Assembly: GCA_015680685.1 (NCBI GenBank)
Contig: MNCI01036143.1
Location: forward strand, 124,001 to 188,000
Direction of reading: 5' to 3'
Origin: Gnetum montanum
Taxonomy: Eukaryota; Streptophyta; Gnetopsida; Gnetales; Gnetaceae
Length of the DNA: 64,000 nucleotides
Shown here: one piece after another, positions 36,651-45,474 of the stretch
Position numbering within the stretch: the first letter of the stretch is position 1
Layout of the letters: each line of letters starts with the position of its first letter
Translations under genes and position numbers: made by a program
The notes under the pieces: generated by a model
Database searches by the model: none
The model's input: only the letters and a program-made list of their open reading frames with translations
What the model was told of the DNA's origin: nothing

Positions 36651-37254
36651 AGTCACGACTATAAATTGATACCACAGAATAGTCCTAGATCATGACTTAA
36701 AACTGATACCATAGCTCGTCCCGGCATCATGACGATAAATTGATATCACACAGTGTCTGCAATGACGATAAACTTGCACCCATCCGGCATGACGGTAAAC
36801 TACCACGGTCGCACTCGCCAGAGTCCGCTAAGACTATAAACTGGTTTGCCTCTTCATAGTCCGCTAAGACTAAAAACTGGCAATGTAACGTCCACCATGA
36901 CGCTAAACTGGCAATGTCCAATGAGTCATGACATAAAACTAACCCATGATAGTCTACTAAGACTATAAACTGGCAAGTTCATCTCTGGTTCCTCAATCCG
37001 CCACCACTTTCAGACTTCATCAGAATCACTGCATCGCTCGCCATCAGATAATCCCACCAACGTCGCTGCCACTCATATACAGTGCCTGAGATCACCTCCA
37101 CTGTATTTGTTCCATCTGTAACTATGTAAGTCTAAGCTCGCTTATTCACTCATGGTTTTCTTGTCTCCTTGGAGTTGTGTTTGCAGGATGACACTCGGAA
37201 GTTTCGCATAAGAATGCATTTCGTTACAAGCAGCAAGATGAGGCAATGTTCATA
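36651..37254 (+). repeat. 3' untranslated repeats of element A, cut short
   Basis: Repeats of the form AGTCCTAG..ATGACTTAAAACTGATACC and AGTCCGCTAAGACTATAAACTGG follow the integrase, as in element C (53693-54150) but with fewer and more diverged units. A conserved block with an acceptor-like TTGTGTTTGCAG (37175-37186) and GATGACACTCGGAAG follows. Similarity to C stops at about 37254. Confidence 0.7.
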
Positions 37255-38910
37255 GCTAACCCTACGCCCAAGCTGGGCCACATGGTGCAACCTGTTGCAC
37301 CTACACCCGAGACATTTGCACAACCCAAATCCAACTTTGAGCGCAAAGATCACTCGAAGTACACCCCATTGCCTCTAAATCCTTTAGAACTCCTAAAGTA
37401 ACTATTGGTGACGGGGTACATCCAACATAAGCAGATGTTGAAATAAGCAAACCCAAGACATCAACATTATTACAAGCTCCTTAGAAATTCCTCCTTAGCC
37501 TTGCCCAATGAGCCTCTAGTTCCTAGGGGTTTCAGGCTAGATAGGTTTTGTGACTACCATCATCTATGTGGTCACACCACGGATTATTTTCTATCGTTGT
37601 AGGATCATATCCAAATATTAATTGACCAGGGAAAACTAATGCTAGCTGAAAGCAACCCAGTATGCCATAAAAACCAATCTATGTATGTCTACATAGATCC
37701 CCTCAATGCCAAAAATTCCAGTTATGTAATCAATGCTATCAGCATTGACAATGATCCCAGGCCACCTCACTAGCCATTTGTGACCCGTTTGCCTTAGCAT
37801 AGCGTACCAGCATCACCAATGGTGGGTCGAAGCTCATAGTTTCCCTTCATCCTAAAAGTCCCACCATGGGCATCCACCTTTGTGCCATCTATTAACAGGG
37901 CCACGCGGTCCAATTAGCTAATACCTCTAGCTCCATTCATCATCAAGGGGCTAACACCTTTGGTGGCTCCTACCTTGTGCAACAAAGTTGAACAATCTCG
38001 TAGTCCCACAAGGTGAGAAACCCATTTGGTAGGCAAGATGCCGAAGGGAGGTATTGTCAAGGATATCCCCAAGCTCACATCTTCACCCCTTGCATTTGCA
38101 CCATTGCCCTCAAAGATAAAGGCCAACATGACTATGTAGCCTACATCATCCTACAGACAAGGATCTAAATCCAGATCCAAAGTCATCCTAGGGAGATTCA
38201 CCTTTTGGAACGAATTGAAGAGGAAGAAAATGACAAACAAGAGGACAACCAAGACTTTTTGGATGCCCTCACTTTGGTCAAGCAAGCTCTAATGCAGAAA
38301 AACACTACAGTAAGCTTGTATGACCTGATCATGAAATCTATACCCCATCGTGAGTCCCTAGTCCGCATGTTAATGGTGATTCCAGTCGATGAGAACATGC
38401 TAGCAAAAGAGGGAACAATCCATTTGGTCATGCTTCCTTTTGTACCCATAGAGTCCATGGCACCGCAATTAACTTTCTATGATGACATCATTAGGGAAGA
38501 TCCTGAACAGGTTTAGGCAACTATGGTGTCTCTCTTCATCACAATTCAGGTCGGCCAACACCGGATCCAAAGGGTACATGTTGATGATGGGGCTGCCACG
38601 AATGTCATTACTTTCCCTATTGTGGACAAGTTGGGATTGGTTGACCAGATCAAATGCACGATGACATCATGTTTGAGGTTCTTCAATGGGGCATGCATAC
38701 TGGTGAAAGGCATAGTTCACGTAAACTTTGTAGCAAGGGACCAGTTCCCCATAGATGCAATGTTCATTATAGTCAAAGAAATGCCTAGGTTTAACCTAAT
38801 CTTAGGAAGATCATGGTTAGCACAACTTAGGGCTATATCCTCACCTGTACACTAGGAAATCCACTTACCATATGTAGGTAGGGAGGTAGTGATCCATGGT
38901 GATGACATAG
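37255..38910 (+). pseudogene. Gag (C-terminal half) and protease of element D
   Basis: Gag parts read FERKDHSKYTPLPLNP, LALPNEPLVPRGFRLDRF and CDYHHLCGHTTDYF, where the last Cys of the C-x2-H-x4-H-x4-C knuckle is Phe. Then come LTLVKQALMQKNTTVSLYDL and the protease at about 38550-38850: VHVDDGAATNVITFPIVDKL and FNLILGRSWLAQLRAISS. As in A and C the active site reads Asp-Asp-Gly. Multiple stops are present. The first half of gag, the leader and the LTR are missing at the junction with element A. Confidence 0.8.
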
Positions 38911-39294
38911 CAACATAAGCAATCAGCAACGTAGGCATGGAGCAAGGCTCAGAGGTCACAATCTCTGAGAACAAAGTGCCTACTCATGCATACACTAATC
39001 ACTAAATGGGAGAATCGGCCTAGGAAGCTGGCCTCCAAGCCAAAAATGCATGGGTTGAGTTGCCCTTCCCAGTGGAGGACAACGATATGAACAAGGGCCC
39101 TGGCAAAATGCCTCAGCCTTATGTTTCGATCAACCTACAATGGGTTAGGAAGTAGCTACACATAGCATAGAAACCTCACTAGTTCCTACCCACTCACCAC
39201 CCCTGTACATTTGTTGCTTCTTTGTCTGGTTCACATGCCATCCTTTCGGCATGTTATGCTACGGCTCGAAATGGCCTAAAACTAGCTTCATTAC
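38911..39294. other. Spacer after protease of element D
   Basis: It holds a decayed acidic tail of the protease frame, then one copy of the D boundary repeat with a small inverted repeat (CATGCCATCCTTTCGGCATG, 39228-39254 region). It ends at the target-site copy ATTAC. Confidence 0.5.
39290..39294. repeat. Target-site duplication of element C, left copy
   Basis: ATTAC lies directly before the LTR start TGAAAC. The right copy is ATTGC (56407-56411). Confidence 0.65.
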
Positions 39295-40596
39295 TGAAAC
39301 ACCACAAAAATATTTGAGTTTAGCATCTGTCTGACAAGAAGCAAATCCCCATGACCCATAGGCAATTTTGGCTACATTTGAAGTCACACAGCGCAATTTT
39401 GAGAATTGAAATACCTGGTTTTTACCAAGTGTTGCGCCAGCGTCTACGCCCAGCGTCTACGTCCAGTGTATACACCCGGCTCTCCAGCGTACACGCCCAG
39501 GTACGGCAGATGCACACGCTCGACAACAAGATCTCCAATGGCAGCATGAAGATTACACCGAAGAGCAAGGATTGAAGCAAGTGGACATCCTTCGGCGTAT
39601 ACGCCCAACATTCACCAGCGTATACGCCAGCATCTAGGTCTACGCCCAGCATATACGCCCAGCGTATACGCAAGCCTGTTGTAATGTATACGCCCAGCGT
39701 ATACCAAGTTTCTAAATTGTAACGCCCGGTCTATACGCCACGTGTCTCCCATTCCGATATTCCCGGTAACCCTACCCCTATAAATAGCCAGGGGCAAAAA
39801 CTTACCAGACACCTAGAGCAATTACGCTGCAGAAACCGTCTTACGCTTACGCTTACGCTGGACCAGTCCTCTACGCCGAGCACAATCCGCGCTCCGCCTA
39901 CCGTGTCAGCCAGCTGCATCCCTACGTCCACCGGGGCTTTACGTCCGCCTTGTGTCCCTACACAACTGCGTTAGACCAGTGCACAACATTTTAACTCTGT
40001 AATCCACTCTTTACGCTTCTTACAAGTTCTTTTACAGTTTTACGTTAATTTGGCCCACGCTGCATTTATGCCTATTTACGTTCGCACTCCGCGCCCGGTT
40101 CACGTCCAAGGACGCCCACTGTTTACGCTTGTTGCAAGTTCTTTTCCAGTTTTACATCAATTTGGCCCACCCTTCGTTCACATCTGCTTACGCTACTGCT
40201 CCGTCTTCGCCCGTATATGCCCACTGTTCACACCGTCTACGTTTGTTTACGCCCTACATCGATTCACGCTGTTCACGCTGTCCACGCCCGTATACACTTA
40301 CGCTGTGCTTATTTTTGTTTACGCTGCTTATGCCCTACTCCATTTACGTCCCTTACACTTACGTTCCGTCTACGCCTGTTTCACCGTTTACGCCCCATTT
40401 ACATATAACCCAGCGTATAACGCTTCGGCGGCACTCGGGGAAGTCCTTGTTTGATCCGCGTGCAGACCATTCAAGGCACTCTGCCTTCGTCCATTCCAGC
40501 TTGCCCTCAAGCGGAGGCAGGGTTGACTGTGCTCGTCTGTATCTCTTTCAGTGCTCGTTTCATTCCAGCCTTGCACCGACGATTTCGGTCGGCACA
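39295..40596 (+). repeat. 5' LTR of element C
   Basis: Starts TGAAACACCACAAAAAT and ends GATTTCGGTCGGCACA. The U3 part before the TATA box carries several GCGTATACGCC palindromes (39595-39715). Downstream of the TATA box it is dense in TTTACGCT words. Compared with the 3' LTR it has scattered substitutions and a few small indels. Confidence 0.9.
39777..39787 (+). promoter_or_regulatory. LTR TATA box (element C, 5' LTR)
   Basis: CCTATAAATAG lies about 480 bases into the LTR, after the palindrome cluster. The 3' LTR has the same box at 55568-55578. It marks the likely U3/R region for sense transcription. Confidence 0.7.
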
Positions 40597-40601
40597 GTTT
40601 T

Positions 40602-40619
40602 TGGGGCTAGAAGGAGGGG
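40602..40619 (+). promoter_or_regulatory. Primer-binding site of element C
   Basis: TGGGGCTAGAAGGAGGGG lies five bases after the LTR end. It matches the site of element A (TGGCGCTAGAAAGAGGGC) at most positions. The tRNA is not assigned. Confidence 0.6.
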
Positions 40620-40950
40620 CTTCGCTTAAATAGACTCCACGCTCGTTAGTGTCTTCGCTGCCCTGTCTAAACCCCCCGACTCTGCGTTTACGCTGTCGAT
40701 CATTCAACGTCTACGCTACACACAAACCCTAGCGTATATGCTGCACACTTATGCCAGCATTTACGCTACACAAACCCTAGCATATACGCTGCACACTTAC
40801 GCCAGCGTATATGCTGCACAAGTACGCCTGCGTATACGCTGCACGTTTACGCCAGCGTTTACGCTGCACACTCCGCAGATTTTTCTGCGCTGGTTGCATA
40901 CATTACGTTATCCAGTACATCAATCTTGCGCACTCAAACCGTCTGTCATC
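40620..40950 (+). repeat. Leader of element C with TACGC repeats
   Basis: Repeats such as GCGTATATGCTGCACACTTA and CGCCAGCGTTTACGCTGCAC, each about 35-40 bases long, fill the space between the primer site and the gag start. Confidence 0.7.
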
Positions 40951-43734
40951 ATGAATCCCATCAACATTACCACTGCTACTACCCAGAACGTCAACATTTC
41001 AGACACAACGACTGCCCAGCAATCTGTCACACAACATATGGGAGGGTAATCCACTATGGGGCCCCGTCGGTCGTTGAGGTTGCAAGGGAGAGACCCTGCT
41101 GCTAACCTTATAAGCCAAGACGAGTATAACTTCATCTGCATTAAGATGCAAGCCGACATGACAGTTGATTGGGCTGAAATGGAAGTAAAAAGGCAATTTG
41201 AAATATTCTACAGAGGGGGGTATGAATTCCTTCCTTCCCCGTACGACGTAATCCCCATCCCAGAACAATTCTCAGAACTCTTTACGCAGCTCCTTCTGCA
41301 TAGGAGCCAATCGTTGGACCAAATTACGATAGACCCACAACAGGACGAAGAGGACGAATTCACTGCGCAATCTGAGCATGAAGACTTTTACCATACACTT
41401 AGTCCACATAACAACATGAACACCATCTTTAACCCAGACGCAGGGGAGGTCATACCCCTCCAATCCCCTAACTCTGCCCACACTCAAGCCCCGTTACAGG
41501 AAACATCTACGTCAGCCTAAGGCCCTCCCCAGGGCAATCCTTTGCCCAATGCCTTCCCTTTTACAGCTACGGGTTCATCCTCACAAGCACCGCCCCCTCA
41601 CAGTAACGTGGGAGTGACATTCCAATCCCAAGTGGTAAGAACGTCACATATTGCACCCGTGTCCACATCTGCCCACTACATCCCGCACGTTCAAACGCAT
41701 GTACCCCCTTTCACTGTCGTAACCCAACAAGGGGCCTCCTCGTACAACATGGTCGGACAATGGCCGATGAGTGGCACGATGTCACACCAGATTACCCACC
41801 ACTATGTATCACCCCACACGTTGCCACCAGCTCATGTGCCCCAGGCACAGTCACGACTACAGCAGCAACAACCTCCTCTCTATAACATATTGCCCCTAGT
41901 GCCACCTACTGTACACTTCTCACAAACGCAACCACCAACAACGCAACTGTCAGCCTTCCAGTCCACCGTTCAACAGTCTAATCCATACAGCGTGCCACAA
42001 ACCCAAACCGCCATGCTCCCAAGCGCTCAAGATTGGGTGGACGCCAAAAAGTTGATGCAGGAATTGACAAATGAGGTAAAGCACCTCAAAACCGTGACTG
42101 ATGGAGAGATGAAAGTGGTAGATTTCTACAATGATGACCCTATCAGCTCTTCTGTCCCACCTTTAACCCTGCCCAAAGGTGTTCCCCTGCCAACATTAAC
42201 TAAGTATAATGGGGAGACACATCCTAACGCCCATCTCATAACGTTCCGGTTGGAATGTGCACTGCTCCAGGCTTGGCCCCATGCTGTCCTCCGGGTGTTC
42301 CCCATGTCCCTCATGGGAAGGGCACTCGATTGGTATCGCGCCTTGCCCAGGAACTCCATTTGCACTTTGGATGACCTTATACGCTAGTTTGTGACCCGGT
42401 TCAAGTATAACTTGAAACCCGAGCCAACGATGGATAGCCTCATGTAGATTAAGCAGGGGCCTCTCGAACCGGTCCAAAAATTTATTCAAAGATGGAGCGT
42501 AGCTCTAAACGAGCTTCACGAACCAATCTCCCTGTTTTACCTACTCACAATCCTAAAAGGGGCCGTCAATGATTTCTTTAAATCTAAACTGTACTACCTC
42601 AACGCGTGAGATCTCAATCAGCCGTTCGAGCAAATTAAGAACATTGAAGAAGCTGCCCAAAACAGTCACGATCCAACTTACACGGCCTTTAAGAATCAAC
42701 ATACTAAGAAAGACAAAGAAAAGGCTAAAACCACTATAGCAGCCGTAGCAAGGACGCAACAACAAAAACCACTGATGCCACCTACTAACTACTATCACCC
42801 CCCGCCCACAACCACCACGCAGGAATCATTATCGCAACAGAATCTGACAAACCGTACATGAAATTTTGAGAGGAAAGAACCCTCTCAATACACGCCTCTG
42901 CCAATGAAGCCTTCCCAACTCTTCGATCAACTCTTGAAGGCTGGGTTGATGAGCCACAAGCTATTATCCCCTGCAGCCATACAAAGACACGATCGATTTT
43001 TTCAACTCGTACGGAATCCGAGCCTGGCAATGCCAGATGAGCCGCCCGTGCCCAAAGGATTCCGGATGGATCGCTTTTGCGACTATCATCAAAGACCGGG
43101 GCATGGAACAGATTACTGTTTCACTTTGAAACAGGATATCCAACGGATGATTGACGAAGGTAACATCACATTTCACGGGGCTAACCCCGTCCAACCACAA
43201 AATCAGACCATGGGGGTGTACCAAGACCCCCTAAACACTAAGGAGGCTCCGTACACAATTAGCACGATTTACTGTGATGATGATCCCGGCATGCCCCACA
43301 TTAACACCATACACCCCGAAAATAAAGAAACATCTTAAAAGCCGTTTGTAGTTCAAGTCCCTCCTGCTGAGTCCGTGCTCGCACCCCAGACATCCCACAC
43401 CCCGCAGCAGCCGTACGTAGTCCGAGTGCCCTTGCCTACCCCCACCTCTAACATGACGACGCGCCAACAACCCTACGTGGTATGCATCCCTCCTGTTAAT
43501 CCCGCGAATACAATGACATCTTATGCGCGACCCACCCCTTTTGTAGTCCGAGTACCACCCGTTGTTGCAATGGCGGAGGTCCCATCTCCACTAAGACCAA
43601 CTCCATACGTTGTCCGACTACCCGCACAGACTCCTGCTCAGTCGTACCCGCAAGCCCGCCCTGCTCCATATGTCATAAAGGTTCCTGGAAAACCCCAGGT
43701 TCCAAGGCCAAATCCACCTCCGCGTAACACGTGA
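40951..43734 (+). pseudogene. Gag of element C
   Basis: One reading frame from ATG 40951 through the protease, interrupted only by stop codons (TAA 41047 and 41518, TAG 42385, then stops near 42446, 42606, 42859, 43336 and 43732) and by no frameshift. Order: a short N-terminus, SLRLQGRDP and an acidic segment, a Pro/Gln-rich segment (41540-42000), capsid (42010-42600: DAKKLMQELTNEVKHL, LPTLTKYNGETHPNAHLI, FPMSLMGRALDWYRALPRNS), and the zinc knuckle FCDYHQRPGHGTDYC (C-x2-H-x4-H-x4-C, near 43080). It then runs into five or so PYVVRVP repeats. Several stops are C-to-T changes relative to element A (CGA to TGA, CAG to TAG). Confidence 0.85.
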
Positions 43735-43740
43735 GAACGC

Positions 43741-45030
43741 TTGGCGGACAGGCTCACACGTGAACGTGTGGAAAGAGAACGTCAACGGCTCGCCATGGGG
43801 CCACCTAAACCAACACCTCTTAGCTCCATGCCCATGGCATCATCTGACAATCTACCTGACGTAGACAGCAGCGGCAAAACCTCTCGGACACAAGAACAAC
43901 GCGAAACCACTAACATCCGCAAGAACGACAAACCACAAAAACGCAAGATAAAACTCCTGGGCCCGATGGACCCGGTCCCTCTCAACCAAAACTCTCCTGA
44001 CAGCAGAGATTTCGCGACGGTCCTAACACAGGTCACTCAAGCACTAAAGCAAAAGAACACATCTCTAAGCCTATATGATTTAGTGCTAACTTCCCAGACT
44101 CACCACGAAGCCCTTGTACGCATGTTAACATCTATCCCGGTTAGTGAGGATTTTCCTCCGAGCGAATCGGCAATCCATGCGGTGATGTACCCCCCTCATG
44201 GGGTCAACCCTAAGCCCTTGAGCTTCCACGACGAGAGCATCAAAATAGATAAAACAACGGGTGAGGCGACGACGACCCCTATGTTTATAACCATACATAT
44301 AAACCAATTTAAGATACATAGGGTGCATGTAGATGATGGGGCAGCCACTAACGTTGTACCATATCCAATCATCGAACAATTGGGGCTTACAGACTCGATC
44401 AAACCCAATACAACCGCATGTTTGAAATCCTTCAGCGGGTCGCGCGTATTAGTCAAAGGCACGGTAACCCTTGACTTTATAGCGGGAGACCAGTTTCCTA
44501 CATTCGCAGATTTCTTGGTAGTTGATGAGATGCTAGGGTTCAACCTCATATTAGGAAGACCCTGGTTAGCCCAGTTGAGAGCCGTTTCATCCCCCATACA
44601 TCAGGAAATTCACCTGCCCTACGAGGGTGGAGAAGTCATTATACATGGGGAAGCGGTTGTTCCGATCATCTCATCAAACTCAGACATAGAGCAAGGGTCG
44701 GAAATAGAGCTTGAAAAGTCTAGCCAGAGTGACAAGAGTCCCCGATCACCCGCAGACTGCGAGCCCCCTAGCACAAATCGAGAATGTTCCAAAACTGAAA
44801 CGCCTCCATCTGACATGCTACACCTACGGTCTCATGAAAAAGACAACGCGGAAACAACCAACAATACCGAAACGCTCGAAAATACAATCACCGAAAACAT
44901 CCTAACAAACGTCTCCTGGGCCGAATTGCCATTCAACGTAATTAGTGAGGGAGACGCTGAGTATAAAATTGTGCCTGTCAGTACACCCTCTGACGTAAAA
45001 ATAAAGAATATCAAAAGACAATTAAAATAG
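43741..45030 (+). pseudogene. Aspartic protease of element C (part of broken Gag-Pro)
   Basis: A 429-codon stretch in the gag frame with no internal stop. The N-terminal part is Arg/Lys-rich (LADRLTRERVERERQRL). Retropepsin core: IHRVHVDDGAATNVVPYPII (catalytic Asp at about 44330), ACLKSFSGSRVLVKGTVTLD and FNLILGRPWLAQLRAVSS. The C-terminus is acidic, then basic (KIKNIKRQLK). The protease matures Gag-Pol. The frame closes here, more than 5 kb before pol. Confidence 0.85.
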
Positions 45031-45039
45031 AAAACAAAT

Positions 45040-45300
45040 CCATAGTCTGAAATGACGTTAAACTATAAAAAGTCCGAAATGACATTAAACTACAATAAAA
45101 CAACAAAAACAATTAAAAGCCACCCCTGGTCCGAAATGATACTAAACTATCATGTCCGCAATGACATAAAACTAGCCATGATCAGCAATGATCGGTTACC
45201 CGAGAAATCTATCCACGTCCTCTAAAACATTCCTTGATTACGCATGCGGCCCGAAATGGCAATAAACTACACATGGGGCCCGAAATGGCTATAAACTAGT
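45040..45300. repeat. Boundary repeat between protease and antisense gene (C)
   Basis: About seven imperfect copies of TCCGAAATGACGTTAAACTA and CCCGAAATGGCTATAAACTA, collinear with 24011-24300 in element A. Confidence 0.75.
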
Positions 45301-45474
45301 ACCAGATTTTCGTTATACTTTTAATCGCTTCCTGTATCACACTTAAAATAGAAAACAAACCAAAATATTTTACATTTGTGCATGTTATTACATACAATTA
45401 ACCATCTCTATTCATTTAATAATCTTCAAAGTTACAAGTTTCATTATAAATTAACCATCTCTGTACAAAAAATG
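45301..45474. other. AT-rich spacer, likely antisense 3' untranslated region (C)
   Basis: AT-rich and without coding content. It is downstream of the antisense stop on the minus strand. Confidence 0.45.

Larger units (their letters stand above)
18532..37254 (+). mobile_element. Tat-type gypsy element A, 3' end missing
   Basis: It has a 5' LTR (18532-19281), primer site, leader, gag-protease (19898-24010), antisense gene (29141-24590, minus), RT-RNase H-integrase (about 29967-36650) and part of the 3' untranslated repeat region. It is collinear with element C throughout. The match to C stops at about 37254, where gag sequence of element D begins, so A has no 3' LTR. A 3.16-kb insertion splits its pol. 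Two RNase H domains and a size above 15 kb point to the Tat lineage. Confidence 0.85.
37255..39294 (+). mobile_element. Element D, left part (from mid-gag to spacer)
   Basis: A third, more diverged Tat-type element. It starts without LTR in the C-terminal half of gag, continues through protease to a spacer with CGAAATGGCCTAAAACTAGC, and is interrupted at 39294 by element C. It resumes at 56407. Confidence 0.8.

Noticed and set aside
40050-40454. Protein-coding frames in the LTR (Tyr/Pro/Leu-rich)
   Set aside because: They arise from TACGCT/TTTACGC repeats in the LTR. Several frames are open at once, and both LTRs show the same pattern.
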